Shown here piece after piece: positions 1-7,038 of a DNA stretch of 64,000 nucleotides. The stretch lies in NCBI RefSeq assembly GCF_001612965.1, contig NZ_BDBL01000023.1, positions 62,001-126,000 of the forward strand. Direction: 5' to 3'. The number at the start of each line of letters is the position of its first letter. Within the stretch, counting starts at the first letter, position 1. Below the pieces are notes generated by a model. The model was not told the origin of the DNA and did no database searches. It was given only the letters and a program-made list of their open reading frames with translations. A program made the translations under genes and the position numbers. Source of the DNA: Nocardia kruczakiae NBRC 101016. GTDB lineage: Bacteria > Actinomycetota > Actinomycetes > Mycobacteriales > Mycobacteriaceae.

Positions 1-75
1 CCTCCGCGGCGGATTCCGTCCGCGCTTCCGCGGCAATTCGGTGCGCCCCTGCGCAGCGGTGGCCGCGGGAACCTG

Positions 76-81
76 TAGGTT
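76..81 (+). promoter_or_regulatory. -10 element of a probable leaderless promoter for the DUF5926 gene
   Basis: TAGGTT lies 8 nt before the GTG at 90 and no Shine-Dalgarno is visible. This matches the TAnnnT plus short-spacer layout of leaderless mRNAs in mycolic-acid bacteria. The -35 region is not obvious, and bases 1-75 hold nothing else I can identify. Confidence 0.5.
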
Positions 82-89
82 CTGCGTTC

Positions 90-1016
90 GTGGGTAAGAG
101 CAAGCGCAACAGTCCCAAGCCCGACAGTAATCGGGCCCAGCGCCTCGCCGAACGTCGTGCGGCGCAACAGCAGGCCGCTTCGGCCGTGACGCGCCCCTTC
201 GCCGGGCTGGCCGCCGAATGCGACCTGGTCGCACTCCGCGAATTCGTCCCGTCGGCGACCGCGACCCTCGATCTGGCCGCGGGTGTCTCCGCCGAGCGCC
301 CGGTGACGCTGGCCACCGTGCTGCCCGGCGCCGTCGCCGCCCTGGTTCGCGCCGGTGACGAGCCGACCGGATTCGTCGGTGCGCAGGTGCAGGTCCAGTC
401 GGACAATCCGGCCGCCGATCTGGCCGCCGCGATTCTGTGGACGCAGGCCGCCGAACCCGGCGAATCGCTCACCGCGGCAAGCGAAGCCGCCCAGGACGCG
501 GTGCCCCCGCTGTCGGAGGTCATCGACCCCAAGGCGAATCTGGATCTGACCGTCCACCAGAACTTCCAGTGGTGGGTTCCGGAGGGCGTCACGCCGGATC
601 CGCAGGTCGCCGCGACCATCGACCAGGCCGATCAGGCGATCATGCCGTCGGACCGGCTGGCCCTCGGCGCCGAATCCGTGGGCGCGGCCTGGTGGGTCGA
701 CGCCGGCGAGAAGGCGCATCTGCGCTGGGTCCGGCCCGAGGACGAGGACGCCCTGATGCTGGCCCTCGCACGCGTGCACGCCGCGGGTGGGCTGCACCTG
801 GGCGACGGCTCTCGATTCGCGGGTTCGTTCCGCACGCACGGCCTGCTGGTGCCGGTCTTCGATCTGGATCGCGAACGGCACCCGAGCGAATGGGTCACCC
901 CCGCACACGAATTCGGTGCCCGCCTGGCCGAGGCGCTGGCCTCCGACGCGCCGCTGAGCTCGGAGGAGCGGCGCTCGCGCGACGGACTGCGCTCGCGCCA
1001 GGTCACGCTGCGCTAG
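90..1016 (+). CDS. DUF5926 family protein
   Basis: This 308-residue soluble protein has a basic, Arg/Gln-rich N-terminus that starts MGKSKRNSPKPDSNRAQRLA, the usual opening of DUF5926 proteins of actinobacteria. No signal peptide or membrane segment is visible, and no catalytic motif is recognised. The function of the family is unknown to me. The GTG start is supported by a TAGGTT element 8 nt upstream. The gene converges with the ferritin gene downstream, and the two share a perfect hairpin between their stops. In M. tuberculosis the corresponding neighbourhood (Rv3840-Rv3841) also places a small gene next to bfrB, so the position is conserved in outline. Confidence 0.75.
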   Translation: MGKSKRNSPKPDSNRAQRLAERRAAQQQAASAVTRPFAGLAAECDLVALREFVPSATATLDLAAGVSAERPVTLATVLPGAVAALVRAGDEPTGFVGAQVQVQSDNPAADLAAAILWTQAAEPGESLTAASEAAQDAVPPLSEVIDPKANLDLTVHQNFQWWVPEGVTPDPQVAATIDQADQAIMPSDRLALGAESVGAAWWVDAGEKAHLRWVRPEDEDALMLALARVHAAGGLHLGDGSRFAGSFRTHGLLVPVFDLDRERHPSEWVTPAHEFGARLAEALASDAPLSSEERRSRDGLRSRQVTLR

Positions 1017-1057
1017 CGAAACCCACTGCGGGACAAGCGTTCCGCACCGGCTGCATA

Positions 1058-1097
1058 CGACGAACTCGGCCCGCCGGACGGCAGGCCGAGTTCGTCG
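1058..1097. terminator. Bidirectional hairpin terminator between convergent genes
   Basis: A perfect 14-bp inverted repeat (1058-1071 with 1084-1097) has a 12-nt loop and lies between the stop of the DUF5926 gene and the stop of the ferritin gene. There is no U-tract, which is common for actinobacterial hairpin terminators. Confidence 0.75.
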
Positions 1098-1107
1098 ATC
1101 TCTCGCG

Positions 1108-1656
1108 TCAGATATTTCCGCCGGCCGCCGCCGGCGCCCCGGAAGCATCGCTCGGACCGCTCATCTCGCGGGAGACGAAATACTCGAGGTCGAACAGGTT
1201 CGATCCGGCCCGGTCGGCGACGGTGAGCAGCGTGGTCATCCGCGCCACCTCCTCGACCTGCTCCTTCAGGAACCACTGCATGAACTGTTCGCCCAGATAA
1301 TCGCCCTCCTCGCGGGCGGTGCTGGCCAATTGGACTATCTGCTCGGTGACGGTCTTCTCCTGCTGCAGCGCCAGTTGGATCGGCTCGCGGGCATTCTCGA
1401 ATTGCGACCGCGCGGCGTCGACGCCGGACAGTTCGACGCTCATGTCCCGATCGAGGAAATACCGCACGATCATCATCGCGTGATTACGTTCCTCGATGGC
1501 CTGGGCGTAGAAGTGCTTCGCCAGAACCGGCAGATCGGCATTGTCGAACCACACCGCGATCGCGATGTACTGGTGCTCGGCATTGAATTCATGCCGGATC
1601 TGATCGTGGAGCAGGGCGTGAAATTTGCTGTGCGAGGAATCGGGGTGGCTGGACAT
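1108..1656 (-). CDS. bfrB: Ferritin (BfrB-type iron storage protein)
   Basis: This 182-residue non-haem ferritin oxidises Fe(II) and stores iron in a 24-mer shell in the cytosol. The di-iron residues are present: Glu23 in helix A (IRHEFNAEHQY), Glu56 and His59 in EERNHA, Glu100 in helix C, and the LGEQFMQWFLKEQ helix. The sequence, including the Gly/Ala-rich C-terminal tail, closely resembles M. tuberculosis BfrB. I chose ATG 1656 because TAATGT lies 7 nt upstream; a TTG at 1680 would add eight residues that do not look like ferritin. A second, divergent ferritin gene lies immediately upstream in the same orientation. A palindrome at 1712-1726 may carry iron control. Confidence 0.93.
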   Translation of the reverse strand: MSSHPDSSHSKFHALLHDQIRHEFNAEHQYIAIAVWFDNADLPVLAKHFYAQAIEERNHAMMIVRYFLDRDMSVELSGVDAARSQFENAREPIQLALQQEKTVTEQIVQLASTAREEGDYLGEQFMQWFLKEQVEEVARMTTLLTVADRAGSNLFDLEYFVSREMSGPSDASGAPAAAGGNI

Positions 1657-1663
1657 GGGCCCG

Positions 1664-1669
1664 ACATTA
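1664..1669 (-). promoter_or_regulatory. -10 element of the ferritin gene (leaderless)
   Basis: On the minus strand TAATGT is followed by 7 nt and then ATG 1656. No Shine-Dalgarno is present, so the transcript probably begins at or very near the start codon. Confidence 0.55.
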
Positions 1670-1711
1670 GTGCTGGTCAAGTGCGGCTGTCATCCAAGTA
1701 CACCCTTAATG

Positions 1712-1726
1712 AGGCAAGTATTGCCT
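1712..1726. promoter_or_regulatory. Palindrome upstream of the ferritin gene, possible IdeR/DtxR-type operator
   Basis: AGGCAA-GTA-TTGCCT is a perfect inverted repeat about 45 bp upstream of the ferritin -10 element. Read over 19 bp it shares the outer AGG..CCT core with the IdeR consensus, but matches only about 11 of 19 positions. IdeR is known to activate bfrB in M. tuberculosis from upstream sites, so the position fits. The weak match leaves another regulator possible. Confidence 0.4.
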
Positions 1727-1808
1727 TAGTTACCGGCGCCTTACCCGAGCGGCTCGGCCGCATTTCGGAATTCGCCGGCTGCCTGCGATTTCGGACGCCC
1801 TCGCATTT

Positions 1809-2348
1809 TCATCGCCGCGCGATTCCCGCCGGTTTCGGAGCGGAGGCGTCGGGCGTGCGTGTGGCCGGGATCTCGCGCGCCACGAACTCCTCGATGTCGA
1901 ACAGATTGCCCGCCGCTCGCTCGCACACCGCCGTCAGGGTGGTGAGCCGCGCGACCTCCGCGAGCTGATCCTCGAGGAACCAGCGGATGAACTGCTCACC
2001 GAGATAATCCCCCGCATCGCGGGCGGTGCGGGTCAGCGTGGTGATGTGATCGGTCAGTTCCCGTTCCCGAGCCAGCAGGAATTCCACGGTGGCCGAGGGG
2101 GATTCGAAATCCGAGCGCACCTCGTCGGTTCCGGTGACCGCGACGGCGACATCCCGGTCGAGCAGATACCGCACCATCCGCAGGGCATGGGCGCGTTTGT
2201 CCTCCGCGCCCAGATAGCAGATACGTGCCAGCTGCGGCAGCCGCTGCGCGTCGAAATGGACGGCCGCGGCGAGATATTGCTGCGAGGCGGTGAATTCGCG
2301 TCGAATCTGCGCGCGCAGCAGGTCGGGGAAGGGGCCGGTACCGGACAT
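1809..2348 (-). CDS. Second ferritin-like protein with altered ferroxidase site
   Basis: This 179-residue ferritin paralogue lies directly upstream of bfrB in the same orientation. Helix A (IRREFTASQQY), the helix C glutamate (Glu95) and the GDYLGEQF segment are conserved. In helix B the normal Glu-x-x-His pair reads Lys51-Arg-Ala-His54 (AEDKRAHA), so the glutamate that bridges the two irons is replaced by lysine. This suggests weak or absent ferroxidase activity. The protein may be a structural or mineral-core subunit of a mixed shell, but that is inference. The ATG follows TAGCGT by 6 nt, and that element overlaps the stop codon of the upstream LCP gene. Confidence 0.88.
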   Translation of the reverse strand: MSGTGPFPDLLRAQIRREFTASQQYLAAAVHFDAQRLPQLARICYLGAEDKRAHALRMVRYLLDRDVAVAVTGTDEVRSDFESPSATVEFLLARERELTDHITTLTRTARDAGDYLGEQFIRWFLEDQLAEVARLTTLTAVCERAAGNLFDIEEFVAREIPATRTPDASAPKPAGIARR

Positions 2349-2354
2349 ACCCCG

Positions 2355-2360
2355 ACGCTA
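2355..2360 (-). promoter_or_regulatory. -10 element of the second ferritin gene
   Basis: TAGCGT on the minus strand is 6 nt before ATG 2348 and overlaps the stop codon of the LCP gene (2358-2360). It would allow the ferritin to be transcribed apart from the LCP gene. Confidence 0.4.
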
Positions 2361-3785
2361 CCGGGTGAGCAGATCGTCCGGGACCGCCCGGTCGTGTGCC
2401 AGCGCATCGAAGAAGCGGCTCGCCCGATCCTTGTCCCACAGCAGCACGTTGCCGGAACCCGACTCGTCGATGAAGCCGCCGATCGGCACGGTGGTGGCGA
2501 TCGTCTTACCGTGCAGCGCCCAGCCCAACCGGCCGAGATCCCAGATGTGATCGCCGTTGTCGACCTGCATCGAGGAGGCCACATCGCGGGCCAGCGGCCA
2601 CACCTTCAACGGGTTGGCGAGCGTACCCGCGCTGGTCGCCTTCTCCAGCAGCGCGGACAGGAACAGCCGCTGATTGTTCATGCGGTCCAGATCCGCTCGC
2701 GGGGTGGCGCGGGTCCGCACGAACCCGAGTGCCTGAGAGCCGGACAGATGCTGACATCCGGCCGGAAGGTCGATACCGGCCTTCGGATCGTCGATCGCAT
2801 CGGGCAGGCACATATCGATCCCGCCGAGTGAATCGACCATGCCGGCGAAACCGCCGAATCCGATTTCGGCGAAATGGTCGATGCGCAGGCCGGTCGCGTT
2901 CTCGACCGTCTGCACCAGCAATTTCGGGCCACCGGCGGAAAACGCCGCATTGAGTTTGTCCTTGCCGACGCCCGGAATGCTCACATACGAATCGCGCGGC
3001 AGGCTCACCACGGTGGGCGCACCCGATTTCGGGATGTGCACGAGCATGATGGTGTCGCTGCGCTCACCGCCCGCGTCGGCGCTGTCGCCGGTCGACAGTT
3101 CCTTCTCCTGTTCCGGCGTCAGACCGACGCGGGTATCGGATCCGGTGAGCAGCCAATTGGTACCGGCCGTCTGCGCGACGCGGTCCGGATAGGCGGCCAG
3201 TGCGTCGACGCGGTGGAGTGAGCGATCCAGATAGATCAGCCCGGCGACCGGCAGCAGGATGACGATGAGCAGCAGGATCAGCAACCATCTGCCCCAATGC
3301 CGCTTCCGGCGGGCCCGCGGCGCACGGGGTTCGCGCGGCGGGCGCTCGGTGCGGCGGGGACGTGCCGGGGGCGGTGGTGGTGGTGCTTCCCGGTACGGCA
3401 CCGGGCGCTGGGTCGGAGCGTGGGTGGGCGGCTCGCCGCCGTGTTCGTAGGGCGGCGGGTTGCCGCGCGGCCGCGCGGGGCTGCTCGGCACCTGCGACCA
3501 GGCCAGCGGCGGATTGTTGCCGTCGCGGCGAATGACCTGGGTCGGTTCGATCGGTGGACGTCCGGGCGGATGACCCGATCCCGGGGGTAGCGGCCGTCCC
3601 GAACCGGGAGGACGGCCCGAATGCGGCGGGCGGCCCGAGCCGGGTGGTACCGGCCGCCCGGAACCGGGCGGGACGCGCGGATCGTGCCCGTGCCGGTCCG
3701 GCGGCGGCATGCGTCGACCGTCCGGGCCCGCCGGCGGCGGCACCCGGCGGGTCCGCGGATACTGCTGGGGGTCGTCGCCGTTCAC
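2358..3785 (-). CDS. LytR-CpsA-Psr (LCP) family cell-wall ligase
   Basis: The 475-residue protein has a long cytosolic Pro/Arg-rich N-terminus (about residues 1-165) that includes tandem PPGSGRP-like repeats. One transmembrane helix follows at about 168-188, then an extracellular LCP domain. LCP hallmarks are visible: ERSDTIMLVHIP, SLPRDSYV, GKDKLNAAFSAGGP, the GGIDMCLP segment and FVRTRATPRADLDRMNNQR. LCP enzymes transfer lipid-linked polymers to peptidoglycan. In mycolic-acid bacteria they attach arabinogalactan, which fits the envelope genes later in the window, but which polymer this paralogue handles is not shown. GTG 3785 is preferred because TACCAT lies 7 nt upstream; GTG 3788 is the alternative. 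Confidence 0.9.
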   Translation of the reverse strand: MNGDDPQQYPRTRRVPPPAGPDGRRMPPPDRHGHDPRVPPGSGRPVPPGSGRPPHSGRPPGSGRPLPPGSGHPPGRPPIEPTQVIRRDGNNPPLAWSQVPSSPARPRGNPPPYEHGGEPPTHAPTQRPVPYREAPPPPPPARPRRTERPPREPRAPRARRKRHWGRWLLILLLIVILLPVAGLIYLDRSLHRVDALAAYPDRVAQTAGTNWLLTGSDTRVGLTPEQEKELSTGDSADAGGERSDTIMLVHIPKSGAPTVVSLPRDSYVSIPGVGKDKLNAAFSAGGPKLLVQTVENATGLRIDHFAEIGFGGFAGMVDSLGGIDMCLPDAIDDPKAGIDLPAGCQHLSGSQALGFVRTRATPRADLDRMNNQRLFLSALLEKATSAGTLANPLKVWPLARDVASSMQVDNGDHIWDLGRLGWALHGKTIATTVPIGGFIDESGSGNVLLWDKDRASRFFDALAHDRAVPDDLLTR

Positions 3786-3792
3786 CACCGAG

Positions 3793-3798
3793 ATGGTA
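3793..3798 (-). promoter_or_regulatory. -10 element of the LCP gene
   Basis: TACCAT on the minus strand is 7 nt before GTG 3785 and there is no Shine-Dalgarno, which favours a leaderless mRNA and the 3785 start. Confidence 0.4.
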
Positions 3799-3876
3799 CT
3801 GACCGGGGCGTTGTGCCGGTCGGCACAATGCGTCCGCAGGGCTGAACGTGGCCGATTTCCGCAGGTCGGCGCGATC

Positions 3877-4671
3877 TCACGGCAGCCAGGAGACGTGGCC
3901 GTGCAGGGCGGTGTAGCCGATGTAGGCCACCGAATCGATCGTCGCGTGTGCCAGGATCAGCGGCCACAGCCGTCCGGTCCGCTGCCAGTACCGGCCGAAG
4001 ATCACCCCCATCACCAGGTTGCCGAGGCCTCCCCCCAGCCCCTGGTACAGGTGATAACTGCCACGCAGCAGCGCCGACGCGGCCAGCGATCGGTTCTCCG
4101 ACCAGCCGAGCGTGCGCAGCCGGCTGATCAGATAGCCGACGACGACGATCTCCTCGGCCACGGCATTCGCCACGGCCGAGAGCACCAGCACCGGCAACCG
4201 CCACCAGTGGTCGTGCAGTGAACTGGGCACGATCGTCACGCTCATGCCCAGCGCGTGGGCGGCCAGGTACAGACCCAGTCCGGGCAGCCCGATCACCGCG
4301 GCGAGGACGACACCGGGGACCACATCACCACGCCACCGGATCCGCGCCAGCCCGACCGGTCGCGGCCCGATTCCGCTGCGCCACAACAGATACAGTCCCA
4401 GCGCACCCCAGCCGATCAGGCGGGTGACGCTCAACAGCTGAAACAGCAGATCGATCGTCGACTGGGCGGCCCGGGAGGGATTCAGCGCGACCTGCTGACC
4501 ACCGATTCCGCCCGGTGCCAGCGCGCTTTCCAGCAACGACAGTGCCGCACCGGCCCCGCTCGTCCCGAAGGTGACGACCAGGACGATCGCGATCTCCACC
4601 CGGATCGCGAACCGGTCGCGCTCCGCAGCGGGATCGGGCCAGGCAGCTGCGAAACGATCGGCCGGAACCAT
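3877..4671 (-). CDS. CPBP family intramembrane glutamic endopeptidase
   Basis: The 264-residue protein has about six to eight hydrophobic helices and the CPBP (Abi/Rce1-like) motifs in order: AEEIVVVGYL, the YHLYQG segment, and HATIDS near the C-terminus. The first motif normally reads EExxxRG; here the arginine position is Val, while both glutamates and both histidines are kept. The protein would act in the cytoplasmic membrane, and its substrate is unknown. It is a single gene between the LCP gene and the DUF2470 gene, all on the minus strand but with gaps. TAGATT lies 6 nt before ATG 4671. Confidence 0.85.
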   Translation of the reverse strand: MVPADRFAAAWPDPAAERDRFAIRVEIAIVLVVTFGTSGAGAALSLLESALAPGGIGGQQVALNPSRAAQSTIDLLFQLLSVTRLIGWGALGLYLLWRSGIGPRPVGLARIRWRGDVVPGVVLAAVIGLPGLGLYLAAHALGMSVTIVPSSLHDHWWRLPVLVLSAVANAVAEEIVVVGYLISRLRTLGWSENRSLAASALLRGSYHLYQGLGGGLGNLVMGVIFGRYWQRTGRLWPLILAHATIDSVAYIGYTALHGHVSWLP

Positions 4672-4677
4672 AGGAAC

Positions 4678-4683
4678 AATCTA
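4678..4683 (-). promoter_or_regulatory. -10 element of the CPBP protease gene
   Basis: TAGATT on the minus strand is separated by 6 nt from ATG 4671, with no Shine-Dalgarno. This is consistent with a leaderless transcript. Confidence 0.45.
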
Positions 4684-4730
4684 GGGGTGGTCGGCCGCAT
4701 GCCGCGTATCCGGCCGTGGCGGGAGTTGTT

Positions 4731-5504
4731 TCAGGCGGAGCGATCGGAGCCGTGCATGCGATCGAAGAACGGGCAGCCGGCGAGGATGCGCACCGCGCGG
4801 CTCAACTGCTGCACGTCGTCCACCGGCGCGTGGAAGGGCAGGCGCACGTCGTGATCGGCGTCGGGCCCCTCGACCCGCAGCGTGACGCCGTAGCGGTCGA
4901 TGGCCAGCGGCCGCACCGAGCCGCCGCGCAGCCGGACCGGCAGATGGCGGGCCAGCCGGGCGATCACATCCGCGTGATCGGAGTCCATATGCTGCAACCA
5001 GGCCGCTTCCAGCTCCCAGAACGGATCGGCGTCGGCGCTGCGCAGATCGTGCGGGCAGACCGATTCGGCGCCGGCGGAGTCGGCGACGACGGCCGATTCC
5101 AGCACCACTCGCAGCAGGGTGCTGGTATGGCCGACATCGAGCAGGCCGGGATGCGGATATTCGCTCGCGACCTGAGATGCCAAGGCGCGCTGGGCATGTC
5201 CGGGTACCGCCCGCACGCGCCCGCGCAACCAGACCAGCGCACGCACGGGTTCGCGTAACGCCAAGGGTGCGTGGTCGGTCAGCTCCAGCACACCTGGTGA
5301 ACCGACCTCGGCCGCCGCGGCGGCGACCGCCGCCGAGTTGCGCGCGACGGCGACGACCACATCACCGCACGCGCGCAGGTGGTGCACGGTCGTGGGAATC
5401 GGATCGGTGCCGGGCAGGGCCAGGACGGAACTCTCGGCATGGGCGCACGCACTGCGGATCCGCTCCGCGGCGGATGGAGCGGCGGACGTGATCGTGCGGC
5501 GCAT
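4731..5504 (-). CDS. DUF2470 domain protein, iron-regulated (Rv3839-like)
   Basis: The 257-residue soluble protein has a C-terminal DUF2470-like part (about 165-250: HMDSDHADVIARLARHLP...RPLAIDRYGVTLRVEG). This fold is shared with HugZ/pyridoxamine-oxidase-like haem utilisation proteins, and haem degradation or trafficking is a possible but unproven role. Position between pheA and the ferritin block matches M. tuberculosis Rv3839, which is known to be iron-repressed. A strong IdeR-like box sits 44-62 bp upstream of the ATG. The start has a good Shine-Dalgarno (GGAGG about 7 nt upstream). The gene is divergent from the small gene at 5614. Confidence 0.82.
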   Translation of the reverse strand: MRRTITSAAPSAAERIRSACAHAESSVLALPGTDPIPTTVHHLRACGDVVVAVARNSAAVAAAAAEVGSPGVLELTDHAPLALREPVRALVWLRGRVRAVPGHAQRALASQVASEYPHPGLLDVGHTSTLLRVVLESAVVADSAGAESVCPHDLRSADADPFWELEAAWLQHMDSDHADVIARLARHLPVRLRGGSVRPLAIDRYGVTLRVEGPDADHDVRLPFHAPVDDVQQLSRAVRILAGCPFFDRMHGSDRSA

Positions 5505-5547
5505 ACAGACCTCCAGTGACGAACCCGGGACGGATACGGACGGATAA

Positions 5548-5566
5548 TTAGGTAAACCTAAGCTAA
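5548..5566. promoter_or_regulatory. IdeR (iron) box upstream of the DUF2470 gene
   Basis: TTAGGTAAACCTAAGCTAA reads TTAGCTTAGGTTTACCTAA on the other strand, matching 16 of 19 positions of the IdeR consensus TTAGGTTAGGCTAACCTAA. On the minus strand it abuts a TAATTAT -10-like sequence, so IdeR with iron should block transcription of the DUF2470 gene. It ends 48 bp before the divergent GTG at 5614, outside that gene's core promoter. Confidence 0.85.
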
Positions 5567-5601
5567 GTCACGGCCCGTGGTTACGCAAGCATTGCGCTCG
5601 C

Positions 5602-5607
5602 TACGGT
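5602..5607 (+). promoter_or_regulatory. -10 element of the hypothetical gene at 5614
   Basis: TACGGT is 6 nt before GTG 5614 with no clear Shine-Dalgarno. Confidence 0.4.
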
Positions 5608-5613
5608 GGAAAT

Positions 5614-6033
5614 GTGCCGCACGATTCGACGCCCGCTTCCGAACCCGTTCTGTTGTCGTTGAGCGTGCCCAGCACGGGCCCGTCCGATCTGGTGGACGGA
5701 CTGGTCCGGCCGCCCTCGGCGAATCCCCAGGCGCCGGTACTCGATCTGACCCTGCCCGATGAGCGCATCGCCGAATTCCTGGTCGGCGTAGCACATTCCG
5801 ATACCGGATTCGTCGCCGCGACGGGCTCGGGTGAGCGGGCGGTGGCGATCGTCGCGGCGACGGTGGCCGCGCTGTGCGGCGAGAATATCCGGACCGCGCT
5901 GACCAGCCCCGATATCGATTTCCTGCGTGGCCTGTCCGCGCCGGCCGTCCAGGCACTGCGCGAGGTGCTGCTGGCCGTCGAGACCGAACAGGTGGAGTCG
6001 GTGACGGCGGCGCTGCGGGTGCTGACCTCCTGA
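5614..6033 (+). CDS. Hypothetical protein upstream of pheA
   Basis: I do not recognise this 139-residue acidic, soluble protein. It lacks a signal peptide or membrane helix and looks mostly helical in its C-terminal half (LSAPAVQALREVLLAVETEQVESVTAALRVL). It is read in the same direction as pheA but separated from it by about 85 bp, and pheA seems to have its own -10 element. The GTG start is supported by the TACGGT element 6 nt upstream. It is divergent from the IdeR-box-controlled DUF2470 gene, so iron effects through the shared 110-bp region are possible. Codon use resembles its neighbours. Confidence 0.65.
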   Translation: MPHDSTPASEPVLLSLSVPSTGPSDLVDGLVRPPSANPQAPVLDLTLPDERIAEFLVGVAHSDTGFVAATGSGERAVAIVAATVAALCGENIRTALTSPDIDFLRGLSAPAVQALREVLLAVETEQVESVTAALRVLTS

Positions 6034-6104
6034 TCGAGCCCGGCCCCGACCTGGGCTGTTACCGCTGGGTACGCACAAACGGCGAGCGCGCAGCCAACTG
6101 CCAG

Positions 6105-6110
6105 TAATGT
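6105..6110 (+). promoter_or_regulatory. -10 element of pheA (leaderless)
   Basis: TAATGT followed by exactly 7 nt and then GTG 6118, with no Shine-Dalgarno. This is one of the clearest leaderless-type starts in the window. Confidence 0.6.
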
Positions 6111-6117
6111 CGTATCC

Positions 6118-7038
6118 GTGCCGCGTATCGCCTATTTCGGACCGTCGGGAACTTTCACCGAGATGGCCCTGGCCCGACTCGAATCGGACGGGGCCTTCGA
6201 CGAGCCGGTCGAGCGGATCGCCGCACCCAGTCAGGGCGCGGCACTCGAGATGGTCCGGTCCGGTGCGGCCGACGGCGCGGTGGTGCCGATCGAGAGCTCG
6301 GTCGAGGGTTCCATCTCGGCGACCCTGGACGCGCTCGCGGTGGGCCCGCGGCTCCAGATCATCGCCGAAACCGAGCTCGACGTGGCGTTCACGATCGTGG
6401 CGAAACCCGGAATGGAGCTGTCACGGGTGCGTACCGTCGCGGCCTATCCCGTGGCGGCCGCACAGGTGCGGTTGTGGCTGGCGGATCGGATACCGCAGGC
6501 AACGCTGTACACCTCGGCCTCCAACGCGGCCGCGGCCGAGGATGTGGTGGCCGGTCATGCCGACGCCGCGGTCTCGACCACCCTGGCCGGTCAGCGGCTG
6601 AACCTCATCGAACTGGCCACCGGCGTCGCCGACCACGACCAGGCCATCACCCGTTTCGTGCTCGTCACCCCACCACGGGAGGCGCCGGCCCGCACCGGCG
6701 CCGACCGCACCTCGCTGGTGGTGCTGGAACTGGCGAACGAACCCGGTTCGCTGATGCGGGTGTTCGCCGAATTCGCCACGCGCGGTGTGGATCTGACCCG
6801 CATCGAATCCCGGCCGACGCGCACCGGGATGGGCACCTATCGCTTCTATCTGGACTGTGTCGGCCATATCGACGACACCGCCGTCGCCGAGGCCCTCAAG
6901 GCGCTGCACCGGACCGCCGGGCGGATCCGCTATCTGGGTTCCTGGCCGGCCAGTTCACCGAGTGGTTCGCCGCCGCCCGCCGACGAGCCGGCGGCGGCCT
7001 GGTTGGACGATGTGAAAAAGGGGGTGGACGCCTCATGA
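6118..7038 (+). CDS. pheA: Prephenate dehydratase
   Basis: The 306-residue enzyme converts prephenate to phenylpyruvate in phenylalanine synthesis. It starts with the family opening IAYFGPSGTFTEMALARL. It has the substrate-site segment VPIESSVEGSISATLDAL and the TRF motif (AITRFVLV, about residue 180). A C-terminal ACT regulatory domain follows, with SLVVLELANEPGSLMRVFAEFATRGVDLTRIESRPTR in pieces around residues 200-275. It is a stand-alone dehydratase without a chorismate mutase domain, as in M. tuberculosis Rv3838c. Its TGA overlaps the ATG of the next gene (ATGA), so the two are translationally coupled. Confidence 0.95.
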   Translation: MPRIAYFGPSGTFTEMALARLESDGAFDEPVERIAAPSQGAALEMVRSGAADGAVVPIESSVEGSISATLDALAVGPRLQIIAETELDVAFTIVAKPGMELSRVRTVAAYPVAAAQVRLWLADRIPQATLYTSASNAAAAEDVVAGHADAAVSTTLAGQRLNLIELATGVADHDQAITRFVLVTPPREAPARTGADRTSLVVLELANEPGSLMRVFAEFATRGVDLTRIESRPTRTGMGTYRFYLDCVGHIDDTAVAEALKALHRTAGRIRYLGSWPASSPSGSPPPADEPAAAWLDDVKKGVDAS

